The notes beneath the pieces were generated by a model. The model was not told where the DNA came from, searched no databases, and saw nothing but the letters and a program-made list of their open reading frames with translations. 64,000 nt of DNA from Larix kaempferi (taxonomy: Eukaryota; Streptophyta; Pinopsida; Pinales; Pinaceae), in the NCBI GenBank assembly GCA_027924585.1, contig BSBM01000870.1, positions 1,240,001 through 1,304,000 of the forward strand. Direction: 5' to 3'. Below, in pieces: positions 45,901 through 57,740 of this stretch; position 1 is the stretch's first letter; every line of letters starts with the position of its first letter. The position numbers and the translations under genes were made by a program.

Positions 45901-46457
45901 TCTAACTCTGAGGATTTCATTGCTGGTGGGTAGATTGTTATCTTCTTCCTGGTATGTCCACTGGTGATTGTCATATTTCTTGATCGGCAACCTATGTAAG
46001 CGTCCGCAGTTGCTAACCAAGGCCTACCCAGGATAATTGGATAGCCACTAAGCTTGCTTTTTATTTCAATTATTATAAAATCAGCTGGGTATTTTCAGGA
46101 CTCGATATTTATCATGATGTCTTCTAGCATTCCTTCGGGCTTCACAGTGGACGTGTCTACTAGTTGGAGTACTGTTGTAGCTGTTCTTACCATTGATTGG
46201 AGTCCTAGGTATAACATGGTTTCTTCAGTCATGACATTGATCACAGCTCCTAGATCGATTAAGCTTTTATTTATTTGCCTGTTATTTATGGTGACACTTA
46301 CTACAGGACTACCAGGATCAAGATATTTAGGATTTATTATGACACCTAACATTAAATCGGCCAATTGTCCCACTACATTAATAGTTGGTGGGTCACGCTT
46401 CCTTCTTCCTGGCTTCTTTAGGCAATTCTCTCTAATGAATTTGTTGCAGAAGGGCAC
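42909..46457 (-). pseudogene. Athila protease-RT-RNase H-integrase (pol)
   Basis: On the minus strand the protease has SLIDLGAVINVM (Asp at 46254-46256), the DLGA form typical of Athila. RT runs from about 45460: GGKWRICVDYRELNKAT, FLDGFSGYN and the active site VFMDDF at 45009-45020. RNase H is at about 44600-44250 (HTDASDKAIESVLGQ, LNYTVTEKEFLAVIHA). The integrase has a HHCC region (HNEPCGGHYAAKRT, HCDDCQRMG), a DDE core (WGFDFVGPF, VSDQGPQF, GQAEVTNRE) and a C-terminal FKEGDWALLYDSRF module ending at 42909. Stops occur for example at 43491 and 43125. A frame change separates it from gag, and a short part near 45600 is in another frame. Confidence 0.92.
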
Positions 46458-46516
46458 ATCCCTTATGGCTTGTAAAATTGGGATTTGTATGTTTAAGTGT
46501 TTGAATTCGTTTAAGA

Positions 46517-48307
46517 TTATATTCTCTTCCTCTTCTTTTGTATTCCGGACAAGTTTTTTTCTGGAAATGGAGGGTTTCTATTTCGTGTTAGTGGTATAAT
46601 TTCTTCCTCAGGAGGTTTTGGTTCATCAGGATGTTGAACATGGGGTTCTGATGTGTGGTCCTGAGCTTCAGGTACAGGTTGTTGGATGTTGTGTGGGGGT
46701 GTATTCTGCAACGTTTTTCCAGATCGTAGGTTTATTTCATTTATTTCTATGGTGTCCACAACATAAGTTGGGAATTGTGTGATATCAGTGTTGTAAGCCT
46801 GCTGCTGTTGTGGGGGCCTGTTATTATTAGGATTTGGAATTGGTTGGGCTGGAATAGGTGGAGGTCTGGGGAGTGGTTGAGGTTGTGGGGGTGGCATAAT
46901 GAGTGGCTGTTGTAATGGCGCCCTCCAATTTGATGGATGTGGGTACTGGTTTGCATAGTTTGTGGTGGATGGAAACGGTGGGGGGTATTGAGGATAAGAC
47001 GATGAATAATATGGTTTTTGATGGGATGGTTGATTTGCTTGCTAGTTTTGTTGCCATTGGTTTTGATTTGGCTGTGCTTGCCATGGAGTCGGTGCAGAGT
47101 TCCAATTTGGTTGTCCTTGATTATAGTAAGTTTGATTGCTCTGCTGATATGGCCTAGCAAAATTATTCCTCCTCTGATTTATAAAACAGAGTTGTTCTAC
47201 AGCTCCTTCAGTTGTTGGGTCTTGAATGGTTGCCTTACATGAGGGTAAGAGGGGACATTTATCAGTGGAATTGTCATCGGTGCAGAGACCACATACTTCT
47301 ATTGTGTTTAAGGTGCACTGCTCCTTCTCATGCTTCTTCCTACAACGAGGACAAAATACTGCCAAGGCTTGGTTAATTTCATCCTGTTTCTTTTTTATTT
47401 GAAGAGCATCAAGTTGCATGGCTAGGGATTGCAATATGTCAGTTTTCATGTCATCCAGCAGGTTTCCTAAATCAGATTTTGTAAGTGAGGATGATGATCC
47501 ACTGGTGGTTGTATGTGTATCCCTCGTCCCATTCTTAGTTTTCCTAGATCTTGAGTAGTTTTTGAAGATTTGCAAGATCTGGTCAAAAGATTTTTGGAAT
47601 ATGTCTCCATCCCCAAGGAGATTTAAGACCTCAAAATTCTCCTCTTTTACACCCCTGAGATGGACAAGCTTTAGTGATTCAGGATCCAATGTGCAATGGC
47701 TAGCTCGTTTGTAGCTGAGTTGAAAACTTTGGGCATAATCTTCTAATGACTCTCTATCTCCTTGTTGCATCCTAAAGATTTCATCCCTAGTATCTTTGGC
47801 CTTGCAGTAGTCCCTATATTTTTCTAAGAATGACTGTTTCATTTGATCCCGGCTAAAGATACTATTTCCTTCAAGGCTCATGAACCACCGAAGTGATAGG
47901 TCTTTTAGTGTGGAAGGAAAAAGCCTAAGCTTCTATGCATCAGTAGTGTAATCAAATGATCTGCAAACTACCTCAAATTCAAACAGGAATGTATCAGAAT
48001 CCTCTGAAGTCAACCCATGAAAGTTTGGCAGATTGTTAGGATTGACGTTCTTCATTCTGGCATCTCTGAGAGTAATGCTAATGGGAAAAGTGAAAATCTC
48101 CCTAGGTTCTTCCTCTTCATTTGCCATTGAGGTGTTTGAGCTGGAACTGGTAGTGAAGTTTCTTCTGTTTGGATCGTATGTGGAGTCAGTCTCGTTTTCA
48201 GAGTGTAGAAATTCAAACCGAGAATGGTAAGAACTGTTATTACTATTGTTGCTCATGGAATGCTTGGGCAGAAAGCAGCCAAACCTATCCCTTTGCCGAC
48301 GAGGCAT
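46517..48307 (-). pseudogene. Athila gag
   Basis: One minus-strand frame starts at ATG 48307 (MPRRQRDRFGCFLPKH). Stops lie at 47930-47932 (TAG) and 47042-47044 (TAG). Residues 90-330 hold the capsid region: NPNNLPNFHGL, FPSTLKDLSLRWF, YRDYCKAKDTRDEIFRM and LESLEDYAQSF-like sequence. A cysteine-rich stretch follows (FCPRCRKKHEKEQC, CGLCTDDNSTDKC), then a long Q/N/P-rich tail down to 46517. After that the frame shifts toward the protease. The start lies about 90 nt after the primer site. This is normal for an Athila gag. Confidence 0.88.
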
Positions 48308-48399
48308 TCATTGGTAGAAGATATTTATGTTTTTGTTTTATGTAATTTTTGTTTCATTTTTGCGGTTTTTAGGTGATGTCTCCTAAAAGATTTAGCACC

Positions 48400-48417
48400 T
48401 CCCCGGCAACAGCGCCA
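48400..48417 (-). promoter_or_regulatory. Athila primer-binding site
   Basis: The minus strand reads TGGCGCTGTTGCCGGGGA five bases after the 5' LTR end. It matches the tRNA-Asp complement used by Athila elements with one substitution. It sets the element's orientation as minus. Confidence 0.88.
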
Positions 48418-48422
48418 AAAAG

Positions 48423-49837
48423 TGGTGAGCTCCTAATATGGATTCCTAATGAGGGCAGCTTATACCAAGTGCCTACTTTAAATGTCAACCCAAGGAACAT
48501 ACAAACTTGAGAGATGCATGCATTGTCTGTGCTCTTTATAGGATAATCTCTTGTCACAGTTAAAGGGCGGTATCGATGTTCTATAGATTGTCTACTAAAT
48601 ATGAAGTTTGTCTACTTAATGTGAAAACTGATTATGCTACGAAATTGAATACTGGAAAGCAATGAATCTGATTAAAAGAATTAAAGTGTTGAAAGCGGTA
48701 AATATATTCTAAGAAGTAAAGCAGGGAATCTATTCTAAGGAATTAAAATGTTGAAGTAATTAGATGTTGATCTGTTCTAAGAAATAAAGACATAAAGATA
48801 GTAAATCTATTTGAAATAATTAAACTGCTGAAATAACTAAACGCTGAGAATGAAAATACCATAACAGAGCTATTTTACTATTGGGGAAATGAAGTCTGTA
48901 ACTACTGTCTGCGCACACAATTTGAGTCTTGATCTATCTTATTCTACCAATCTAGATTTGAAATACGATCATTCTATGCTTACCCATCTTCTACTAAGAA
49001 TTTAAAAGAGACTAATCACAATGAGAAATTGCAGTGAACTCCAGATCTAACCATGACTTTGAAAGCTAAACTATTACACATGTAATCGTGGATGAAATTA
49101 TGCATTGCAAGAAAGAACCTGCAGGCCTACTGAAATCGTTTTACTGTACTATGGAATGCATTCTAAACTACTACAGAAAACAATGACTCATTCAACGCTA
49201 CCATACATCATAGAACTGTTCATCAATGTAAAACGCATACTTGGAAAAATACCTGCAAATAGGAATCTCCTGACCTACGTGTTGGAGGGGCCCTCCCCAA
49301 CCCGTACTCAAGAGAGAATAAAAACTCGGAAACGCTTGCTGGAATTAATCATCAGTCTTCATTAATATGTAAAATCCATGTCAAAATAGAAGTCTGTACT
49401 TCAGTATCTCAATAGTGCAGAAAAACGTTAACAATAATGTCTTTCACAAAAATAACAGCAGGGACCTCTCGCTACCCGAGAGGTCCATATTTATACGTTT
49501 TAACTCTAATCCTAACTGATTGTCTAAATGTCGATTCATCTGGAAAGTGGGAGTGTGTCCCCTATAAATCAGGAAACAGGGCGCCGAGCTTGTGGTGATC
49601 CTTTAGTCTTCTACACGTCCTTCCTTTAATAAACCTGAACCTGCTAAATCATGCTTGGTTTCCATATAATTAGTTTAATTGATATGCATTCTAACATACA
49701 AGATTAATCATAAAAATAGTTTCATTAAATCATTAAAGCAAAACCACTTTTCCCACAATTGAGTGCGTTTCATTACCATTGCTTGAGCTGGACTATGGAA
49801 AAAGCGTTATCAAAATACCTGAAAAATGGACCCATCA
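48423..49837 (-). repeat. Athila 5' LTR
   Basis: 1,415 bp, nearly the same as 22410-23777. It has a short local duplication (TGAAGTTTGTCTACTTA at about 48602) and about 20 extra bases near 49075. The minus-strand TATAAATA is at 49488-49495, with the same inverted repeat beside it. Confidence 0.93.
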
Positions 49838-49842
49838 CTCCC

Positions 49843-50722
49843 TACTCCAACCTACACCCAAGCGTCCCCTTCTCCTAAATGCCACCTCCGCTCTCGTGCA
49901 TCCTCCACTCTGCCATGCGTCCAGTCCGCCCTGCTCCAGCATTCTCTCGCTCCTCGCATCCACATCCTGTATCCCTAGTTTTATCACCTTCCAGCTCTGC
50001 CCATGCCCATAGTCTTTGCTTCCGCTTGCGCCAACAACCACTACCATCTGCTCGTGCTACCACAACCTGCTCCACCATCGATGCGTGCTCCCACCTACGT
50101 CCATCCATTCCCCGACCTGCCATTCCATCTCCCTGCTTACATTTCCATCAGCGCTCCGCTTCACCATCCAACATTTTCGCCAACCCACACTATCTCCAAC
50201 CCTGTCCACAAGTCCCACAGCACCATTCACGCATAATCCTTGTCACTATCCACGCTCACACATAATTTCTATCCAAATTAAAAAGAAATTATAATAAATA
50301 TATTATCAATAATATTATTTATTAACAATTTTTAACCCTAACCGTCCACCTCAAATCAATAGTAATAATAATAGTTAACATTTATTATTATTGTTAACAA
50401 ATATTATTGTTACAAAGCTTTAAAATTATTTATAATAATAGTTACTTTTTATTAGTAATAGCCAATTTTCTATAAAATTTAAATCATATTCTTCTCATAA
50501 AAAAGGAGAGGAAAAAAAGGCTATTTAACCAAAAAAGAATTTTTACGACAAAAGCACATCAAGGGTTATTACAACCTTTGTGCCTACCTATTGTTGAAAA
50601 AACAAAAAACAAAAAAAAAACAAGAAGACCAAGTCAAAGAAGATATTAAAGAGAGCCGAAACCAAGTCTCGGAAGATATTGAAGAAGTCATTGAAGCCAA
50701 TTGTGGATTTGTCGAAGAAATT
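49843..50722 (+). other. LARD-1 leader, continuation, and AT-rich spacer
   Basis: 49843-50262 completes the second C-rich tandem unit. 50263-50500 is AT-rich with repeated TTATTATTGTTAACA-like pieces. A frame open without ATG from 50501 leads into the ORF at 50723. Nothing else is seen. Confidence 0.65.
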
Positions 50723-51691
50723 ATGGATTCCATATATAAATCCAAATTCTGGACTAAGTGTCCTTATTGCAAAATGGAATTCCAATATCCAACACTTTTT
50801 AAAAATTGCAATCGCTCATGTCCGATATGTACCAAATATTTTACTATGGAAGAATATCAAGGTCAGTCACAATTGCAATCGCAAATACAGAAATTGGAAG
50901 GCGAGTTAGGATACTACAAAGAAATCAATAAAAATCTACAATGTGAGATAAGTAAGTGGAGCATTCTCGATCAGTTAACAGAACGAGAGAATCGTTGCTT
51001 AAAAGATCAAAACCAAAAGCTGAAAAAAGCTAATCAAGATATCGAGGAAATGTTATCATCTAAGAGTGAAGAAATATCTCGATTAAAAAATCACAATCAA
51101 GATCTTGAAGACAAAACCAAAAAGTTTGAAGATAACAAAGAATCATTGTATAGAAGTGATAACAATTTAGAAGAAGACATAAAGCGTTTAAACCAGCTCA
51201 TCATGGACAAAGATGATGAATTGATGCAAGTCCAGAGGAAGCTACAAAGTCAAGAATCAGAGATAGGTCAACAGCAACAAAAGAATAAAGAACTCCAACA
51301 AACGTACGATGCTACTAAAAAGGCACACAAGCTGAAAATTAAGAAAATCTATGACATATTAGCAAGCAATACCGAAGAACTATTTCGACTAAGAATTCAT
51401 AACAAAACATTACTTATGAAAATCAAAAAGTTCAAACATAGTCAAAAGATGGAACACTCCAATGAAGACCTAGAAGGAAAAATACTAGAACAACAAGAAA
51501 AAAACCATCATCTGAAAAATCGTAATCAAGAACTAGAGAAACAAATTGAGAAGTTTAAAGAGGACAAAAAGTTGCAAGATGAAAGGTTTGAGAAAATTCA
51601 GAGTAATAACAATCTATTAGAGAACAAATTAGAGCAAATCCATGAGGAAGCTTCCATACCCTCCGAAAACAACGTCAAGTTGAGGAAATAA
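50723..51691 (+). pseudogene. Zinc-ribbon/coiled-coil ORF of LARD-1, copy B
   Basis: An open frame of 322 codons starts at ATG 50723 in a good context (A at -3, G at +4). Residues 9-40 contain FWTKCPYC, then Cys33 and Cys36 in CPIC: a four-Cys ribbon with the FWT-x-CPYC...Y pattern seen in plant J-domain proteins with DUF3444. No J domain is present. Residues 50-320 are a long coiled coil rich in K, E, Q, N and I/L heptads. A 1-nt deletion near 51673 relative to copy A ends the ORF. In copy A the frame goes on to a TGA whose equivalent here is 52075-52077. It lies between the leader and the polypurine tract, where gag would be. It could be a captured host module or a highly diverged gag; I favour capture. 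Confidence 0.7.
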
Positions 51692-52089
51692 ATTCAGTCC
51701 TTGACACAATTTAAAAAGAAGTCAATCCAGCAGAAAAACGAACATGAAGGACTCCTTATCGACACCCCAATTATAAACGTCATTTTGACCAACGACAAGG
51801 TCAAAATGAACATACACAGAGGAATTATGATGTCAGACAATCAAAAACATCGAATCAACATACTAAGCATCAAACAAAAAGTTCTGTCCCACAAAGCGTT
51901 CAAATAGCTCCGATAAAAATAGATCTCGGATGGACCACATCAGAGACGATGCGACAGTTCTTCCTTGGAATTCGTAACTCGTATCGCCTCATTTCATCAA
52001 GTGTTGCCAGTACTAAAAGAAAGGATCTAGAGATGTCGGTTCAAACAAAAAAATCTTTTTCTTTCAATAAGCTTTGAGGACAAAGCTTC

Positions 52090-52317
52090 CCTTAAGGGGA
52101 AGGCAATGTAACGAATATAAAATAATATGTTAATTAATAAGTGAAAGGGTGTAACCCTTCACTACACATGCTCAAAGCCTGTAAAGGCGAGCTTCATTGT
52201 AATTTAATATCATCTCATCAATTATATTATCAATTATATTTTACTATTTATCCATTTATGGAGCCACTATCTTATTTACGTTGGAAGTTTACATAGAAGT
52301 CGGATATCACCACTTCA
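52090..52317 (+). repeat. LARD-1 polypurine tract and 3' LTR
   Basis: CCTTAAGGGGAAGGCAA ends at 52106. The LTR (52107-52317, 211 bp) starts TGTAACG and ends CTTCA. The TATA box of the other copies is changed to TGTAAAG here. GATTG follows at 52318-52322. Confidence 0.9.
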
Positions 52318-52322
52318 GATTG

Positions 52323-54887
52323 GCCAAAATATACCATTTTACCAACATAATTCCATCAACTTGCTTATTAGTTGTCCACAAGAAGGAGAAACATGTTTTC
52401 CTTATTTTGGTTCATATACCTTTAGGGATATATGCAATGGATGCCCAATATACTAGAATTCTTTATAGGACTGCCTTTAAAAGGACTAGGCGTCCACTTC
52501 TTGACAAGAATCGATTTTCCCAGCAAGAAATCCTTGCTTCTATTTTCTTGTATAACCAAGTCCAATCATTGAAGGAGTATGAGTTTGGTTTCAAAAAGAA
52601 CCCGAGATATTTTAAACCTTCTTCCAAATGATTCATGGGAAAGTAAACCACCTCCTTCATGCTAACATGTTGATCATCTAAAATGAGATTATGGGAAAGG
52701 CTATACTTTTCCACATTAACTAACATTCATGTAGCCTTTTTGTATAACTAAAGAATCTAAGATAATGAATGAATATTCTATATTATTCCCTATCCAATCA
52801 TAAGCACATCATCCATGAAAAGGACATGAGTGATCACTTCTGACTCAATCACTCTAACCCCTTTCAATGTCCATGTATTCCTTGCACGGTGGACTAATAT
52901 ACTAAGAGCATCAGCCACCAGAAGAAATAGAAAGGGAGAGAGCATAAAACCTTGCATGATACCCCAGGACGACCAAAAAAATGAAGAAGGTAAACCATTT
53001 ATCAGAATTGTAATGGATGCAGATTGAATGCATCACATTATATAGTTAACGAAATCCACTGAAACACCTATTTGAATAAGGAGAAGGCGCAAAAAAGTCC
53101 AGCTTACCCTGTCATAGGATTTAGACATATCCAACTTTAGATCAAAGGCGCTATCTTTGTTCTTGGAGATAGAGTGAATGGCTTCCTGAGCCAAAGAAAC
53201 TGCATCGTGAATCTGTCGATTAAAAAGGAACCCAAATTGTTCCTTGGAGATGATTTTACTCGGATAGGATTTAGCCTTTGAGCAATGATTGTGGCAATCA
53301 ATTTGTAGATAACATTACAGCACCAGATATTCCTAAAGTCATCAAATGATGAAGGCTTTTGATTTTTAGGGATCAAATCCAAGAAGGTAGAGTTTATTGT
53401 CCTCAACACCTTTCCAGAGCACCAAGATTCACGAACGACCTTTAGCAGATCTTCCTTTAAGAAGTCATAAAAACCTTGAAAGAATTCAACCATGAACCCA
53501 TCTAGACCAGTGATTTTTCCTTTTTTGAAGGAATGCAAAATGTGATGCAGTTCCTCTTCCGAGACCTCCTCTATAAGGGCATTTTTTATTTCTTATGTTG
53601 CCAACTTAGGGAAAATCCTAATAACTTGCAATATTTCTTGAATAGGACAACCTTCCTGCTCTTTAAAAAGAGACTGGAAATATGAAACTCCTGTTTCTGC
53701 TTTTTCCCAGAAAGAGTTGATCAGAAGGCCTTGAGCATTTTGTATCTCCATAATAGAGTTTATATTCTTCTTGTAGGATACAAATCAGTGGAAAAACTTG
53801 GTATTGTTGTCCCCTTCGGAAATCCAAATCGCCCTTCTTTTGGGTCTCCAAAGTTGTTCTTCCCTGGATAGGAGCTCGCTTCTCTTCAACTCTAAATTTT
53901 TCAAAGAACCTAACACATCCTACGAAAATATCCCCGACCTATTAAGGGAATAAACCTCCATTATCTTAGCCTCCACTTCTGTTAGTTGGACCTGTTGATT
54001 GGATCTATAAACTTTTCCCCATTCTTTGGTTACTTTCTTGATGCTTGCTAGATTTTTGACTATCTGCTCCATGAAAGAGATAATGGAGTCCACTTGCAAG
54101 GGTTTCCACATATCCATAACCAAATTCCTATAATCATCTTCTTGTAATCATCTTGAATTAAACTTAAAGGAAGCAAGAGTTTTTGGATCCTGCTTTTCAA
54201 CAGGCAGAAGTATCGGACGATGATATTAGAGGCCTCTGACATCCACCCACGAATCACTAAGGATCCAATAAACAAGTTTTCTAAAATTAAGAATCGTTCT
54301 AAACGCTTCGAGACAACATTTTCACCACTTCTTTTATTCCTCCATGTCGGTTCCAACTTCAAAGGTTGGACATACACAAGCCCCTTAGTCTCAAAAAGGG
54401 AGTTAAAAAAATTACTCAAAGCATCAGGTCTCACTAGAGTTCCCCAAATTTCCCTTTCCGAGAACGTTAGGTTGAGGTCACCTCCTATTATCATATTATG
54501 GGGTTCTAACAGCCCATCAAAGAATAAATCCTCCCAATAAGAACGTCAATTATGGAATGAACCATAAACATTCAGAAACGTCAAAAATTTACCTGTCATC
54601 TTGTCTTCCAAAACCGATTTAATGGAAGACTCGTGAAAGCTTACTGAGACTTCATTCAAAGAGGGACTCCACACTGAAATGAGACCTCCAAAGTGACCAT
54701 CCCAGTTTATGGACGTGAAATACCAATCTTTTAACCAAGGATTTAAAGACTCTTGAGCCTTCACCCCTTCTACCATTGTTTCCTGAATTAAAATGACTGT
54801 CATATTTAACTTCTGAATCATCCTCTTGAGGGAAATTAATTTGTGGGTTCCCCCTAACCCCCTAGAATTTAAAGAAAAGCAAATCAT
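52323..54887 (-). pseudogene. LINE-1 ORF2, endonuclease and RT part
   Basis: ATG at 54887 (MICFSLNSRGLGGTHK). Endonuclease motifs are ILIQETM, GGLISVWS, NVYGSF and IGGDLNLTFSEREIWG; the last part, with RNKRSGENVVSKRLERF, ends near 54060. The linker is at 54000-53600. RT begins near 53540 (KITGLDGFMVEFFQ) and its active box reads LFMDDVLMIG at 52808-52819. The sequence then continues through the thumb to the insertion site. Several stops and frameshifts make it inactive. The rest of the protein is at 19440-20985. Confidence 0.88.
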
Positions 54888-55226
54888 CTAGAACCCATTA
54901 GCTAAACTTTCCCTACTCTAAGGGCCCAAACAATAGTGTATGTTTCCCATGTTTTAAATCTAAGGAAGCTTGGCTTTTGGATTTCAAAATTTGTGACTTC
55001 CTTCCCGGAGTAACTTTAGGCAGGGGGTCTAGCACTAGACCACCTAATGAAACGACCTCCTCAATCCCCTTAGTTGTGGCCTTAGAGCATATATTATACA
55101 CCTTGTTTGGAAATGGGAGGGGATTTTTATGAGAACGAGGGTGTGGGGAGACTGAACCAGAGGGACCTTCATCACTAGAAGACAAGGTTGGACAAGGGAT
55201 TACAGGGAGAGGGTCCAAGGTTGACT

Positions 55227-56254
55227 CTAGGGATTTAAAGGAGCATCCAGAATACCATCGAGAGGAAATGATTCGAAATTGTTAACATCAATATGAAAAA
55301 CTACTGAGGAACCAAGGGCCTTACGAGATAGAGAACCTGAGATGTCGTCCAACTTTTTACATGTCTCTTCTTTGTGGACGTCCTCGCCAAAGGAATGTTG
55401 ATTTCCACCTTTTTCCACGTCTATGTTCTCCACCACCTGAGTGTTCGAGGCTGGAGTTTTTTTTTTACCCATACCTTCTTGTGATTCTGGAATCCAGGAG
55501 GAGGATTAGGGAAATTCCTCTATAAATGCCCAACCTGCCTACATGCAAAGCATCGAAAGGGGATATTCCAATAATCCAACCTATGATTCCAAATACTTTA
55601 GTGCATCTCCAACTTTAATTCTTCATATAAACCATCCCTCATATCCATTTCCACTAAAATATTCGTGCATCTTCTATCTACCTTCTAGTCCCAGTTTTCT
55701 TCCAATGTGACAAATTTCCCAAGCTTGCCTCCAATTGCTTCCAAAATCGATCTATGCCAAAAAAACCATAGGTAGACTAGGAAAAATTACCCATACTTTT
55801 TTGCATGTTATGTGCCTCTCTGTTGCGTCGAAGTTGGTGTCCCATTTTTTCACTATTAGACATGATGGATCCATTGTCAATTCCGCTCCAATAGTTTCAT
55901 CCTATCACCTTTCTATTTTTCTTTAAACAGGATCCACCCTCTCAACGGAATGTGGAATTGAGGAACATGTTCCATAACTGGCTTCCAACTAGTCTCCATC
56001 CATATCTTTAGTGTCATTTCGCCTACCACCTTGCCATAGAAGCAACCTACCAGAGTCGAATTCAGATATTCCAAGACTTCCTCAACGTTAATATATTTCC
56101 CAACAGATAACGAAGCATGTTCCTTTTTGGCTCGTGCTCCCTTCTTCCTACCAAGCTTACTCGCACCCAAATTGGATGGAACACCCTCATTATTGTTTGG
56201 AGTGGATATCGTGTGAGAAGTAACTTCTTCCTCGGGTACGGGCGAAGGATCCAC
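55227..56254 (-). pseudogene. LINE-1 ORF1 (DUF4283-like, zinc knuckle)
   Basis: The minus-strand frame from about 56254 reads ALVGKF-type sequence as LNSTLVGCFYGKV and IWMETSWKPVMEHV, the DUF4283 pattern of plant LINE ORF1 proteins. Further on, WNIPFRCFACRQVGHL gives a CCHC knuckle start (about 55545-55500), preceded by the usual Y(W)NIPF sequence. The C-terminal part (55472-55227 and 55218-54913) is charged. Stops and frame changes are frequent. The product would bind LINE RNA. Confidence 0.7.
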
Positions 56255-56548
56255 CTCGAACTATCGAGACATGACCTCACCCACCCCTTTGCACTTTATC
56301 TCATGATTATGGCTGGAAATGGGACCTACAGGGGACAGACTGTCCTAATCAGCCTCATTTATCACCATTGTACTATAGGGACTTTGGACTAGAGTTTTAT
56401 GAGGGAAAAATATGGGAGTACAGGATCGCAAGGCAGGGATTATGTATGAAAATCATGGAGGTAACGAACGGAAGGTGACAGGGAAGTAGGAAAGAAGGGT
56501 AGACTTGATAGAAAAAGAAATACAAGATTTGATGAAGGGGAAGGATGA

Positions 56549-57740
56549 TGTAACAAACCTAAAATATATAAATGTTAAATAATAGTATTAATAATAATAA
56601 TTAACAATAATTATCCAAGGGACATAACCCTTGTGAACAACCATTAAATGTGCTCCTTGGAATTGTATTTATACGAGGCCTCACATTTCATTGTATTCAT
56701 CTCCTATCTCATCATATTACTTTTAATATATATATTTGTCCTATATGGATTTCTGTTCTCTGTCGTATTTACAGTGGATATTTCTTTAAGACAAACTTTG
56801 CTTGTCTCATTTGGTATCAGAGCCTGCCTTGTTTTTCTGGTCCCTGCCTTTGGCCATAACCTGCTCGTATTTTCTTTGAAATTAGGCCTTTGGCCACAAA
56901 ACCTGCTCGGAGTTTCTATGAAATTAGTCCCTTGGCCATTTAATTTAGGATTTCTTTGAAAAAAAAACAATTCCCCACTTCAAACGTTCTTCCACGTTGT
57001 CCCCCAAACTCTCGACCCTCCCTGCACCGCTCTCCAGACCTGCACACCCCACCTTTCTCACTCACCCATGCTCATATTCCTCTGCGTAATCCTCTCCCAG
57101 CTTCCCAACACTCCTCACACTCCACATTGCACCCTTCCTCTCCACGCTTCCCTCCCATCGTCCTCTCCTTTCTTTCTGCTCCACACAGCTCTTCCACTGC
57201 CCCACCTATCTTTTCCCTGCACCAACCTCACGCTCCGTCCCACTTATCTGCACCTCCCTCCTGGCCACGACTCCCTTCGTTTCTTATTCCTCCCCCTTCT
57301 CCTACGCGCTCACATCACGCACCTGCACACTGCCAACAACCTACGCACTCAACAACTCACAAAGTTCTGCACCACACTACCGCACCCCCCCCCCACTGCA
57401 CAGTTCCCATTCACGTGATCCATAACCAACCCTTTGCCACGCTAAATGCCGGCCCACCATCTTGCATACATCTAGTCGCTCCCTTAACTCCTCACTCATC
57501 CCTCCTCTAGCCGACCACACATTCCTCAACTCCTTTTCAACCCACCACTTCTGCGCCCATCCCTTCCCTTGCTCCCTTGTGACTCATCGCTCCATCGAAG
57601 CTCCTCACACTTCCACCCATTTCCATTCATTTTCTTTTTCACTACACCAACTCGCTCCACCAACTACTCCGAACCCGTGTCATCCACGTCGCTTCCTACT
57701 CCAAACCGCTCCCTCCCTGCTAGTCCACGCTTAACCTGCC
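56549..57740 (+). mobile_element. LARD-2: 5' part of a related short-LTR element
   Basis: A 261-bp LTR (56549-56809, TGTAACAAACC...TGTCTCA) is followed by the primer site TTTGGTATCAGAGCC and the repeated motif CCTTTGGCCA, as in LARD-1. Then comes a C/T-rich, G-poor leader of about 750 bp (56970-57740). LTR start, primer site and leader style show kinship, but the bases differ too much for the same family. No 3' LTR is seen before LINE-2, so the element is truncated or unusual. ORFs in the leader are not credible. Confidence 0.75.

Larger units (their letters stand above)
22410..49837 (-). mobile_element. Athila-like Ty3/gypsy element (minus strand) hosting a Tat element
   Basis: LTRs at 22410-23777 and 48423-49837 are flanked by CTCCC at 22405-22409 and 49838-49842. 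On the minus strand the primer site TGGCGCTGTTGCCGGGGA (tRNA-Asp type, typical of Athila) follows the 5' LTR. Gag, protease, RT, RNase H, integrase and a further ORF lie before the 3' LTR. A purine tract AAGTAGGGGAGAGAA (23778-23792 complement) adjoins that LTR. The Tat element (27004-42616) sits between integrase and the extra ORF. Without it the element is about 11.8 kb. LTR differences are few, so this is a fairly young insertion. Confidence 0.93.
20986..52317 (+). mobile_element. LARD-1: short-LTR non-autonomous element hosting an Athila/Tat nest
   Basis: The 5' LTR (20986-21210) and 3' LTR (52107-52317) are flanked by GATTG at 20981-20985 and 52318-52322. After removing the nested Athila element and one CTCCC, the element is about 3.9 kb: LTR, tRNA-Met primer site, C-rich leader with an internal tandem duplication, AT-rich spacer, one zinc-ribbon/coiled-coil ORF, polypurine tract and LTR. 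No protease, RT, RNase H or integrase is visible, so it must rely on an autonomous partner. A related element starts at 56549. Confidence 0.9.
50670..54189. repeat. Segmental duplication, copy B (partner 1-3521)
   Basis: This carries the LARD-1 ORF from inside its N-terminal frame, the 3' LTR, GATTG and the LINE-1 RT region. Beyond 54189 LINE-1 continues normally into its endonuclease, so this copy is the undisturbed one on the right side. Confidence 0.9.
52323..56548 (-). mobile_element. LINE-1, 5' part (3' part at 19164-20985)
   Basis: Minus-strand L1-type LINE: 5' untranslated region (about 56255-56548), ORF1, endonuclease, and RT up to the LARD-1 insertion site. The 5' end cannot be placed exactly; the next element starts at 56549. 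The part from 54189 to 52323 is also present as copy A. Confidence 0.88.

Noticed and set aside
56957-57734. Several plus-strand ORFs in the LARD-2 leader
   Set aside because: Same C/T bias artefact as in the LARD-1 leader.
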